Source: Pontibacillus sp. HMF3514
Lineage (GTDB): Bacteria > Bacillota > Bacilli > Bacillales > BH030062
Reading direction: 5' to 3'
Length of the DNA stretch: 64,000 nucleotides
Assembly (NCBI RefSeq): GCF_009858175.1
Contig: NZ_CP047393.1
Coordinates: forward strand, 3,720,001 to 3,784,000
Positions 27,666 to 35,207 of the stretch are shown piece by piece. Below the pieces are notes generated by a model. That model saw only the letters and a program-made list of their open reading frames with translations, was not told the origin of the DNA and ran no database searches. Within the stretch, counting starts at the first letter, position 1, and every line of letters begins with the position of its first letter. The position numbers were made by a program, and so were the translations under genes.

Positions 27666-27752
27666 TCAAATCACTCCTTTATAGGCTCTTACTCCTTATT
27701 TATCCTTTCTAGGTACGAATCAAACACCAAGGAACTAGTTAGCAATTTAACA

Positions 27753-27781
27753 TTGTTCCTTCCAATCTTTTACACTATAAT
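27753..27781 (+). promoter_or_regulatory. Promoter of the TIM-barrel gene
   Basis: TTGTTC, 17-base spacer, TATAAT (27776-27781), about 35 bases before the TTG start at 27817. The -35 lies in an inverted pair AAGGAAC (27729-27735) / GTTCCTT that might be an operator. Confidence 0.6.
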
Positions 27782-27816
27782 AATGAAAAATTCTCTTATA
27801 TAGAAAGGATGATCAT

Positions 27817-28641
27817 TTGCCACATAAATTAGGATTATCAGGAAGCACCATTTTATCAAACCCAAAACAATTACATGAACTATTTCTTGAAGAGCTTGAC
27901 CACATTGAAATCGGTGAATTCCCTGATGAAGATGCTTTTCAATTGTTTTTAGACCATGTAAAACATACTCAGCGAAGCTTTGGCATTCATTCTCCACTTA
28001 TGAGAAATAACAGCAAATATGATCTCATTGAGTATGTACATATAGAACCAGAGAAAGCTTGGTATCAAATTGAAGAAGAAGCTAAGCGCCTCTCATCTTT
28101 AGGTGCAGAATATGTTCTTGTTCATTTTCCTTACTTTAAAACAGATCGTAATGGTGATGTACATAAAGATATTGAGCAAGGCTTAGAGAAGCTTAGCCAC
28201 CTTCAAGTCCAGTATGATATTCCTTTTGTTTGTGAACCCAAATTAGGGCAAAATCGTAATCCATGCGGCATTCACTATTTGGATGACTTTTCTGTTGAGA
28301 GATGGAAAAATTATGGCATTCCTCTTTGCTTTGATGTCGGTGACTATTTGTTAGCTGATGCTGATCATATTTTCGGCCATATTCATAAATGGCAAGATTA
28401 TATTAAGGTTGTACACCTACACAACGTATCATTTCAAAATGGTGATGCGAACAAATACATATGGTCTCCAGTTCACTCAAGCCAGGAAAACGATTCAGAT
28501 TTTTATACACTTGAACCTATTATTCGAAAGCTCGCTCAAGGGTCTGATATACGATTTTTATTTGAGCATACCCCACACCACGTTCCATCACAGAAATATG
28601 TTCGAGAAGGAATTGAATGGGTTCGTAAACTTATTAAATAA
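27817..28641 (+). CDS. Xylose isomerase-like TIM-barrel protein
   Basis: 274 residues from TTG 27817 with AGAAAGGATG upstream. Reads like the AP-endonuclease-2/xylose isomerase superfamily: LDHIEIGEFPDED (strand 1), SFGIHSPLM (His ligand), EYVLVHFPYF, PFVCEPKLGQNRNPCGIHYL (Glu ligand), LCFDVGDYLL (Asp), VVHLHNVSF and FLFEHTPHH (His, Glu). The metal residues expected for this fold are present. Probably a sugar or polyol-related isomerase/epimerase; substrate unknown. Confidence 0.78.
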   Translation: MPHKLGLSGSTILSNPKQLHELFLEELDHIEIGEFPDEDAFQLFLDHVKHTQRSFGIHSPLMRNNSKYDLIEYVHIEPEKAWYQIEEEAKRLSSLGAEYVLVHFPYFKTDRNGDVHKDIEQGLEKLSHLQVQYDIPFVCEPKLGQNRNPCGIHYLDDFSVERWKNYGIPLCFDVGDYLLADADHIFGHIHKWQDYIKVVHLHNVSFQNGDANKYIWSPVHSSQENDSDFYTLEPIIRKLAQGSDIRFLFEHTPHHVPSQKYVREGIEWVRKLIK

Positions 28642-28739
28642 ACATAGGTTATTGATTCAGACCTCTCCCCCCTTAATTTGTAAGCGTTTCATTTTTCCTA
28701 TATAATATAAGAAAATTCAGACTTTTAAGGGGTGTGTGC

Positions 28740-29792
28740 ATGTCTTCTTTATTGAAGGTCGCTCATGAAGATAAACCTTATTCCGAGGAACACCTTGATT
28801 TTACTGAACTACAACCAAGCTTTAGAGTGGATTTAAGACGCTATTCAGAACAAGAGTACAATAAGTTTGTCACAATGAATACAGTTTCTGATTGGTCCTC
28901 TTTGTCATGGAAAGATGTGGGGAGACCTTATGAAGTAAAGGCGAATTCAAAAGATCGAGATCAGTATGAACAACAATTTGGCAAATCTATGAGTGTGCAC
29001 ACATCATGGCAATATTTTAACAGAGCGTTTCATGAATGGTTTGTAAAAGATGTACCATCAGAACAACAGAAGAAGAAAAAGGCATTTAAGGAAAGCTTAG
29101 GTTCATTCAATCCAAAGGCTATTAAAGCAGCATTAGGGGATGTAGCTCGCATTCAACTGTGGAATTACGCCCACAGAATTGAGGATGGAGTTTGGGACCC
29201 ACGCGGAAAAAGAGCACTCTTTGAAGGGTTAGATGTTAAGAAACCTCGGATTTTGTTCTTGGGTGCTGCGGAAGGATATGAGGCGATGCAAATTGCTGCG
29301 ATGTATCCTAGCGCTGAGGTGGTAATGGTTGATTATGATGAGTATTGTAAAACTACTCGCTTTCAAGATTTCCCTGAAACCTATCCTTTTCTAGGTGATA
29401 ACCCAAACACTGGACAAACGAGTGTTTACTATAAAAACGATTTTAATATTGAATATGTTGTGGATGATATTCGCAACCTTGATTATGGAAAAGAGTTTGA
29501 TATCGTTCTATCAGTAGGTTTACTAGAACATTTTCCAGATGAATATAAACCTGAAGTGGTAGATTGGCATCGGAAGTTTTTAAAGACAGGTGGCTATGCG
29601 ATTTTCACGACTCCACGGAATCAGTTTAAATCCCGTATGTATTATCGGATTATGGCAGATGTCATGAATCATACTTATAGAGAGCTTATGACATTGGAGC
29701 AAATGGGATTGTATATTTATGAGAATGGTTTTGATATCGTACAGAGTGGCTATATCAAAGTTCATAACGGTGTTGTTGCTAAAGCTCGATAA
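28740..29792 (+). CDS. Class I SAM-dependent methyltransferase
   Basis: 350 residues from ATG 28740 (AAGGGG, seven-base spacing). The SAM fold starts at about residue 160 with PRILFLGAAEGYEAMQIAAM (motif I, GxxxG) then EVVMVDYDEYC, VVDDIRNLDYGKEFDIVLSV and GLLEHFPDEYKPEVV. The 150 residues in front have no match I know. Methyl acceptor unknown. The preceding gene is on the same strand 98 bases upstream but has a separate promoter-like AT-rich gap. Confidence 0.85.
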   Translation: MSSLLKVAHEDKPYSEEHLDFTELQPSFRVDLRRYSEQEYNKFVTMNTVSDWSSLSWKDVGRPYEVKANSKDRDQYEQQFGKSMSVHTSWQYFNRAFHEWFVKDVPSEQQKKKKAFKESLGSFNPKAIKAALGDVARIQLWNYAHRIEDGVWDPRGKRALFEGLDVKKPRILFLGAAEGYEAMQIAAMYPSAEVVMVDYDEYCKTTRFQDFPETYPFLGDNPNTGQTSVYYKNDFNIEYVVDDIRNLDYGKEFDIVLSVGLLEHFPDEYKPEVVDWHRKFLKTGGYAIFTTPRNQFKSRMYYRIMADVMNHTYRELMTLEQMGLYIYENGFDIVQSGYIKVHNGVVAKAR

Positions 29793-29803
29793 TATGTAAA
29801 CTT

Positions 29804-29836
29804 AGAGTCCCCAACATAGTTGGAGACTCTTTTTTT
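29804..29836 (+). terminator. Terminator after the methyltransferase
   Basis: AGAGTCCCCAAC / GTTGGAGACTCT hairpin followed by TTTTTT. Confidence 0.9.
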
Positions 29837-29895
29837 AATTTAATAGGTTAGGGTAATTTAAAGCTTTTTAAATGCATTTCTGGTGATTTCCATCT

Positions 29896-30756
29896 CTATA
29901 CATGATCTTCAAATTGAATCACAATAGAGTCTCCAATTGGTTTATATCCAATTCGTTGATAAATTTTATTTGAAGTTGGATTACTTAAATCGGTGTACAA
30001 CGACGTGAAGGAATACCCTTCATCTAATAAGCTTTGACTTAGCTTCGCCACAAGACTTGAAGCATAGCCTTTTCGTTTATGCTCATTTGGTGTGTACACA
30101 GGCCCTAATGTAATCCCGTTTATTGTTGGACGTGTAGCATTCGCCATTGAAACAGGCTCTCCATCATCTATCCACAAACGTAATGATTGATTCTGGATCA
30201 TGCGCTTGATCGTATCTTCTGGACTTTCAGCCAACGTAGGTTCCCCTGCTTCTTCTCCAAACATATTCAACCATTTTGTTGCGATCTCTTGATGTTCAGG
30301 TTGGGCGATTCGAAGCTCACCATTCGAAATCGGGATATCTTCAACTTCATCTAGACGAAAAACTTTCTGTTCCATTTTTATTTGGTAAGAAGAACCCGTT
30401 CTCTCATTCCATCGCTCTGCAATACGCTCCACAGAAGGTTTCGACCCAATTAACCCTGGAAAAGGTAAATGATTTTCATCTATATAGGTCAAAAAACTAT
30501 CTACATCTTCATACGAAAGGTCTTGTTCAACAGCTAAAATCCAGTTATGAGGAGGCGTTCTCAATAAGGCGTAATGAATCTCTCCATCACTTCGTTGCTT
30601 ATATCCTAAGAAAGGTTCACTTTGATAGTGATTGCCTTCATTAGCAAGTCGATAGCTAATCCCTAGAGGTAAGTTATTCAGTGCCTCATTCTTCATTAAA
30701 AAAGGTTCCACTTTACTCAGAAATTCATCCGCTTTGTTATAGGTTAACACTGTCAT
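29896..30756 (-). CDS. GNAT family N-acetyltransferase, two-domain type
   Basis: 286 residues from ATG 30756 (AGGAGG upstream). C-terminal GNAT domain with LGPVYTPNEHKRKGYASSLV (motif A, RxxGYA) and LYTDLSNPTSNKIYQRIGYK. The N-terminal half is a second, weaker GNAT-like lobe. Resembles the DUF/GCN5-type tandem proteins of Bacillus with unknown acceptor. Confidence 0.85.
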   Translation of the reverse strand: MTVLTYNKADEFLSKVEPFLMKNEALNNLPLGISYRLANEGNHYQSEPFLGYKQRSDGEIHYALLRTPPHNWILAVEQDLSYEDVDSFLTYIDENHLPFPGLIGSKPSVERIAERWNERTGSSYQIKMEQKVFRLDEVEDIPISNGELRIAQPEHQEIATKWLNMFGEEAGEPTLAESPEDTIKRMIQNQSLRLWIDDGEPVSMANATRPTINGITLGPVYTPNEHKRKGYASSLVAKLSQSLLDEGYSFTSLYTDLSNPTSNKIYQRIGYKPIGDSIVIQFEDHV

Positions 30757-30899
30757 AGAAACATCCTCCTTACCCGATTCTGTTCTTAAATGCAAAAGAT
30801 GATTCCTTAACTTTCTTGATTCTCTTTTAAAATCCTTCCTTATCTATGAATTTTATATTTATAGAACGAGTAGATATTTACTAAAAGGGGGGATAAACA

Positions 30900-30989
30900 G
30901 TGTGGTTAGAACACAAAAAACCAAAAGCACTGATTTACGGAGCTGTTTCTGGCGTGATACTTGGTATAATTGGTCATTTTATAGGGTGA
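30900..30989 (+). CDS. Small single-span membrane peptide (29 residues)
   Basis: GTG 30900 preceded by AAGGGGGG about eight bases away, 29 codons, TGA at 30987-30989. The peptide has a basic N-terminus (EHKKPKA) and a hydrophobic stretch (IYGAVSGVILGIIGHFIG) long enough to cross the membrane. A near-perfect terminator begins two bases after the stop. It lies alone between two minus-strand genes. No homologue recognised; too short for routine calling. Confidence 0.5.
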   Translation: MWLEHKKPKALIYGAVSGVILGIIGHFIG

Positions 30990-30991
30990 AT

Positions 30992-31030
30992 AACAGGTCA
31001 ACCGGATCATTCAATTCCGGTTGACCTGTT
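30992..31030. terminator. Very strong terminator
   Basis: Perfect 15-base arms AACAGGTCAACCGGA / TCCGGTTGACCTGTT, nine-base loop. Serves the small plus-strand peptide and the convergent acetyltransferase. Confidence 0.88.
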
Positions 31031-31049
31031 TAAAGAATATCTAGATATT

Positions 31050-31913
31050 TTATTTTAGCTCTTTCATGACAAAAACATCTTCTGTTAAAGGTTTGTAACC
31101 TAATTCATGAAGTTCAGCTTGTTCAGGGAGGTTACCTTCAGCAATACTAAGTGTTTGTACATTACGCTTTTTAGTTTCCTCTTCAATTGCCCTCATCACA
31201 TTTTTTAGTTCCTTTGTATAATCCGAATGAATAGCTAAAGCGATTACCTCAGAATATTTCGTGTCTGGACGGATCGTTACACCGGCATAAGCAATTGTTT
31301 TATTTTCTTCTTTGTAAACTACAGAAAAATCAAATTGTATGGACCGGAAGTAGGTCTCCATCATGTCCACTTCTTCAGTTGTTATGTCTCCATTGTTTTG
31401 TATAAGGCTTTTCCATGCTTCAAATGAAAAAGAAGAGCCAACTTCATAAGGAAGGAGGGATTGAAACCCATCTTCTTGTGAAAGTGTTTTTCCTATAATA
31501 GGCGATCGACTAGCAATGGTAAAGCCTTTATCTAAAAAGAATTGGATTTGATTGTCCCATTGTTTTCTGAAGCGCTGAACCATCATGTTTGCCCCATATT
31601 CTTCACTAGCTGCAAAGTTGTACACTTTATTGAAGAGTTCTTCTTGTACTTCTCCTTCATAACCTCGAAGAACCCATGGGTAACCTAATGAAACCATACC
31701 ACCACTTCCGGTAAAACTCATATATCCAACAAGGGTATCTCTATCAAAAGCAAAGTAACGGGATTTTGGTGAAAATTCTTCCTGCTTATTAAACTCTCCA
31801 GGGGATGTTGTTAGCTTCCAAGCGTAGGGTAAATCTCTAGTTATCTTCTCCCAAAAAGCATACTGGGCTTGTAGGTCTTCTAGTTGTTCATAAAATCGGT
31901 ATGTAATCGTCAT
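31050..31913 (-). CDS. GNAT-like acetyltransferase family protein
   Basis: 287 residues from ATG 31913 (GAGGTG upstream). GNAT-like strands are seen in the N-terminal part (RDTLVGYMSFTGSGGMVSLG, then YPWVLRGYEGEVQEELFN) and again after about residue 205 (TIAYAGVTIRPDTKYSEVIA; EEETKKRNVQTLSIAEGNLP). Double-domain GNAT; motif A is not canonical. Function unknown. Confidence 0.7.
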   Translation of the reverse strand: MTITYRFYEQLEDLQAQYAFWEKITRDLPYAWKLTTSPGEFNKQEEFSPKSRYFAFDRDTLVGYMSFTGSGGMVSLGYPWVLRGYEGEVQEELFNKVYNFAASEEYGANMMVQRFRKQWDNQIQFFLDKGFTIASRSPIIGKTLSQEDGFQSLLPYEVGSSFSFEAWKSLIQNNGDITTEEVDMMETYFRSIQFDFSVVYKEENKTIAYAGVTIRPDTKYSEVIALAIHSDYTKELKNVMRAIEEETKKRNVQTLSIAEGNLPEQAELHELGYKPLTEDVFVMKELK

Positions 31914-32059
31914 AACGAGCACCTCTTTTTTAATTTCTTCAAGTGTACCAAAGTATGGTACACGAGAGATAAATATTGTGTGCTCGGTATAAGGGGAAGA
32001 AATTGAAATCAAGGCTTCCGATAAAGGGGGCTTTAATTGAAGAAGAGGTTCAACCTAAA

Positions 32060-32090
32060 AAACCCTCCCACATTGACTGTGACAGGGTTT
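32060..32090 (-). terminator. Terminator of the acyl-CoA thioesterase gene
   Basis: AAACCCTCCCACA / TGTGACAGGGTTT with one mismatch; T-run on minus strand. Confidence 0.8.
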
Positions 32091-32097
32091 ATCAAGT

Positions 32098-32613
32098 TTA
32101 TCTTCCCCAAGGAAAGTCCGTTCCAAATTTTTGAGCGAATTCTTTTGATACGCCACGACGCTCTTTACGTTGTTCAGCTCGTTTCGCTGCACCATCGTGA
32201 AGCCATTGTTCTTCTTCTGTTTCAGGATATACCGTTGGAACCTGAATCGGGTTATTCTGATCATCCACAGCTACGAATGTCATGAAAGCTGTAGCACATA
32301 CAGCACGCTTTCCAGATAGCAGTTCTTCTGTTACAGCCTTAACAAAAATCTCCATGGAAGTATTTCGCGTCCATGTAACAAATGCCTCAAGGCAAATGGC
32401 GTCCCCAGCGTTGACCGGATATAAAAAGTCCACTGAGTCTGTGGATGCTGTCACCACAGGATTACGTGCATGACGTGTCGCAGCAATCGCAGCTACATCA
32501 TCCATATAGGCCATTAGCTGCCCACCAAATAATGTCCCATGATTATTTGTATCAGTCGGTAGAACGTGGGAGTTCTTTACGACTAACGAGTCAATACAAG
32601 GTTTTTTATCCAT
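32098..32613 (-). CDS. Acyl-CoA thioesterase, hotdog fold (YkhA-like)
   Basis: 171 residues, ATG with AGGAGGAG upstream. LPTDTNNHGTLFGGQLMAYM is the signature of the cytosolic acyl-CoA hydrolase (BACH/YciA/YkhA) group; Asn-His-x-Gly-Thr and the following Asp (DDVAAIAA) are the catalytic residues. Hydrolyses acyl-CoA to fatty acid and CoA. Monocistronic. Confidence 0.9.
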   Translation of the reverse strand: MDKKPCIDSLVVKNSHVLPTDTNNHGTLFGGQLMAYMDDVAAIAATRHARNPVVTASTDSVDFLYPVNAGDAICLEAFVTWTRNTSMEIFVKAVTEELLSGKRAVCATAFMTFVAVDDQNNPIQVPTVYPETEEEQWLHDGAAKRAEQRKERRGVSKEFAQKFGTDFPWGR

Positions 32614-32790
32614 AGCAAACTCCTCCTACACCATAAACTCCTAAATTATAGTATGCCAGCGAGTCTTCAAAACTATGCAAGCATAACTATAAAGTGTTAC
32701 ATCAGGATTACAAAAAGGAAAATGAATTATTATAATATCTTTGATGTACGCTTTCCTTTTTCCCCTTATGTGAAAAGGAAAACATAAATA

Positions 32791-32869
32791 ATACCGTGTT
32801 CCCCCCTGAAATTAGCGAAAAATTTTAATAAAACATTCTCGTAAATGCTTTCAGGTTATAACACGGTAT
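32791..32869 (-). terminator. Nested long-range hairpin after kynA-like gene
   Basis: Outer arms ATACCGTGTT (32791-32800) and AACACGGTAT (32860-32869) enclose CCTGAAA (32805-32811) and TTTCAGG (32849-32855), with 37 A/T-rich bases in the middle. It begins eight bases after the kynA-like stop. The loop is large and no T-run follows, so it may be an mRNA 3' stabiliser or regulatory structure and not a plain terminator. The rest of the gap to 32613 holds three AAAAGGAAAA-like runs. Confidence 0.5.
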
Positions 32870-32877
32870 GATCCCCC

Positions 32878-33582
32878 TTACTCTAGTGGTTTCGTGTCGT
32901 AGCTTGAACCGGTCCAATCTGTTAGGTCGCAAATCGCTTGCCAGAGTTCCGGGTAGAATTCGTATTTCACACCACGCTCCAGCGCTTGTGCTGGTATTCC
33001 TTTAAGACTCTGTGTATTTAAGCCAATCATACGACGAACTAATTGAATATGGTGATGACGGAAAGATTGGAAGTTCTCATCAAATCGAATTAAACCTTGC
33101 ATGAGTCGGAATAATTGTTCATGCTCTCCTGGCTCTTTATGAACTTCAAGTGGGGTTAACTCACGTTTATCTAACAGAGCTTTGAATGGTTCCCATAAGG
33201 TTGGTCCCAAGCGAAGTACTTCATTAAAACCTGGTGAATCCTGACCGCTTCCCTGCCCCAGTGCAAGGCGAATTGTATGGTAATCTCTCGGGCTAATCAC
33301 TTTCACCATATCAAAAACATTCGGTAAGTGATCAAGGTGCATATTTACACGATCAATTTGTTGGGCTGCTTCGTGAACATCATTTTTCTTCATACATTCA
33401 TCTGCTAAATGAATATATTGAATCATTAATTTAAAATGAAGCTCTGCAATTTGGTGAATCATTTGAAACGTTAGTTCATCATTGCAAGCTAGCTCATCGC
33501 CTGATTTTTGCAGACTAAGTAACTCTTCAGTTCGAATATACTTTTCGTAATCTGTTAACGTTTTTCCTTTTGAATAATCCAC
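32878..33582 (-). CDS. kynA: Tryptophan 2,3-dioxygenase family protein, active site atypical
   Basis: 234 residues from GTG 33582 (GGATGGG upstream); typical bacterial enzymes have about 280. Shared with true tryptophan dioxygenases are YEKYIRTEELLSLQ, FQMIHQIAELHFKL (distal His), FRHHHIQLVRRMIG (haem His) and FYPELWQ. Not shared: the SGFQSxxYRxIE segment reads SGQDSPGFNEVL, losing the Arg that binds the substrate carboxylate, and the GTGGSSG loop is NTQSLKG. A haem dioxygenase is likely, but tryptophan as substrate rests mainly on the adjacent kynureninase gene. Symbol tentative. Confidence 0.75.
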   Translation of the reverse strand: MDYSKGKTLTDYEKYIRTEELLSLQKSGDELACNDELTFQMIHQIAELHFKLMIQYIHLADECMKKNDVHEAAQQIDRVNMHLDHLPNVFDMVKVISPRDYHTIRLALGQGSGQDSPGFNEVLRLGPTLWEPFKALLDKRELTPLEVHKEPGEHEQLFRLMQGLIRFDENFQSFRHHHIQLVRRMIGLNTQSLKGIPAQALERGVKYEFYPELWQAICDLTDWTGSSYDTKPLE

Positions 33583-33621
33583 TTTTATCCCATCCTTTTT
33601 ATCGATTGAATAATACCACTT

Positions 33622-34893
33622 TTACGCTATGATCTCTCGTTTATTTTCATGTTTTCCATAGAGCTTTTCATCCATAATCCGCTTCATGATCTGAACCGTT
33701 TCCCATACTTCTTCATAGGAAACATATAACGCCACAGGAGCCAAGCGAATGACATTCGGTGCTCTAAAGTCAGGCACTACGCCATGGTCTTTAAGTGATT
33801 TACAGATCCTCGCAGCTTCTGGGTGCTCTAGACAAACATGACCGCCTCTATTCTCATCCTCTTTTGGATTCCCGATGACAAAACCGTTCGAAGATAGTTC
33901 AGCCTCTATCAAATCCATTAAATAACGTGTACTTCTCAATGATTTCTCACGCACTTTTTCAATCGTCGCTTCCTCAAACATTTCCAAAGAACCAAGCAAT
34001 GGGGCTACACTCATGACGTGAGGTGTACCAATTTGGAAAGCTCCCGCGTCTCCTGCAGGCGAAAAAGTATGCTCCATATCGAATTGCTTTTCTTTATCTG
34101 AGCCAAACCACCCTGCCAGTCCAGGTACTTCACCGAAATGTTTCTCATGTACAAAGAGTGATGCTACTCCACCTGGACCACTATTTAAATATTTGTAGTT
34201 ACACCAATAAGCAAAATCCACTCCCCATTTATGAAACTCGTGTGGTATTGCCCCAACTGAATGGCAGCCATCAAAACCAATCAGTATGCCTCGCTTGTGA
34301 GCTTCTTTTGTTAACCGTTCAATATCAAGAAGCTGACCACTGCGATAAAGGACCGTTGGTAAAACTACAAGTGCAACGTCCTCGTGCATATTCCCAATGA
34401 TGTCATCCTCATCAATTAAACGACCGTCTCGACTTTTCACGCGAATCAGGTGGTGGTCAGGATCGTAGCCTTGCAGCTTAAGCTGACTTTGTAGAGCATA
34501 AATATCAGACGGAAAGTTAAGCTCATCTGCTAGAATCTTGGTCCGCTTTCCTTTGGGCTTGTAAAATGTTGAGACTAGCTGATGAAGGTTTGTAGTTGTG
34601 GAACCGGTTACAACAACCTCTTCAGCTTTTGCTCCTACTAAGCTAGCACTCATCTTACCCAGTTTTTCAGATAAATAGAACCATGGATGATCCCCTTGCA
34701 TCCATCCATTAATTCCTAGCGTCTTCCACGACTCTAAAAGCTCAAGAACAGACTTTTCCGCTCTCTTTGAAAGTAGACCTAATGAATTTCCATCCATATA
34801 AATCGTTTCCGGTTGTATGTAAAACTCATCACGATAGACTGATAACGCATCCTGTGCATCCAACTCTTTCGCAAATTCTCTAGACAAATCCAA
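33622..34893 (-). CDS. kynU: Kynureninase
   Basis: 423 residues from TTG 34893 (AGGGGG, seven-base spacing; the open frame continues to 34935 but without a site). PLP-dependent cleavage of kynurenine to anthranilate and alanine. [11 protein letters not shown] opens the fold, [20 protein letters not shown] (binds PLP through Asp and His) and [18 protein letters not shown] with the PLP Lys (NYKYLN) are intact. First gene of a kynU-kynA-like operon, 39 bases apart. No formamidase gene (kynB) lies in the window. The 21-bp array sits directly upstream. Confidence 0.93.
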   Translation of the reverse strand: MDLSREFAKELDAQDALSVYRDEFYIQPETIYMDGNSLGLLSKRAEKSVLELLESWKTLGINGWMQGDHPWFYLSEKLGKMSASLVGAKAEEVVVTGSTTTNLHQLVSTFYKPKGKRTKILADELNFPSDIYALQSQLKLQGYDPDHHLIRVKSRDGRLIDEDDIIGNMHEDVALVVLPTVLYRSGQLLDIERLTKEAHKRGILIGFDGCHSVGAIPHEFHKWGVDFAYWCNYKYLNSGPGGVASLFVHEKHFGEVPGLAGWFGSDKEKQFDMEHTFSPAGDAGAFQIGTPHVMSVAPLLGSLEMFEEATIEKVREKSLRSTRYLMDLIEAELSSNGFVIGNPKEDENRGGHVCLEHPEAARICKSLKDHGVVPDFRAPNVIRLAPVALYVSYEEVWETVQIMKRIMDEKLYGKHENKREIIA

Positions 34894-34956
34894 ACCCCAT
34901 CCCCCTCTTTCATTCTCTTTTCTTAAGATTAACATACCTAGTAAGGGAGATGGTAC

Positions 34957-35091
34957 ATGAAGTGGGACAACTGGGTGTTACATGGTACGATTGTGTGGGT
35001 TTTCATGCTGGTATGGGCGGTACTGCATAGCTTACGGGGTATTCTCTTACCGGTTCGAGCGAAGCGACGCTGCATTCGGGCTATCATCTAG
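34957..35091 (+). CDS. Possible 44-residue membrane peptide overlapping the repeat array
   Basis: ATG 34957 has AAGGGAG seven bases upstream. The 44 codons encode a Trp-rich hydrophobic helix ([20 protein letters not shown]) followed by a basic tail ([11 protein letters not shown]). The second half is built from the 21-base repeat, so codon periodicity follows the repeat and coding status is doubtful. Confidence 0.3.
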   Translation: MKWDNWVLHGTIVWVFMLVWAVLHSLRGILLPVRAKRRCIRAII

Positions 35092-35157
35092 CTAGTTCGG
35101 GCGTTACCTTTACATATTCGGGCGCACCTCATACAAATGCGGGCGATCCGCTCATCT
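35011..35157 (+). repeat. Array of seven 21-bp units with conserved (A/G)TTCGGGCG
   Basis: Units start at 35011, 35032, 35053, 35074, 35095, 35116 and 35137, exactly 21 bases apart. The first nine bases read GTATGGGCG, TTACGGGGT, GTTCGAGCG, ATTCGGGCT, GTTCGGGCG, ATTCGGGCG, ATGCGGGCG; the other twelve vary. Weaker unit-like sequence continues leftward to about 34969. The terminator just to the right reuses ATTCGGGC. Confidence 0.8.
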
Positions 35158-35166
35158 AGAAAGTAA

Positions 35167-35204
35167 AAAGCCCGAACCAGGCATCTCCACCTAATTCGGG
35201 CTTT
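35167..35204 (-). terminator. Terminator of the ABC-F gene
   Basis: AAAGCCCGAA / TTCGGGCTTT hairpin with a minus-strand T-run, just past the stop at 35208. Confidence 0.85.
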
Positions 35205-35207
35205 CAT

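Larger units (their letters stand above)
34894..35207. other. Intergenic region with 21-bp repeat array
   Basis: 314 bases between the kynU start and the ABC-F stop. It holds the possible 44-codon plus-strand frame, the periodic array and the ABC-F terminator. The kynU promoter must lie here; no clear sigma-A -35/-10 pair stands out. Confidence 0.7.

Noticed and set aside
35011-35157. CRISPR-like array
   Set aside because: Units are only 21 bp with a nine-base core and no separate spacer/repeat boundary; no cas genes nearby.
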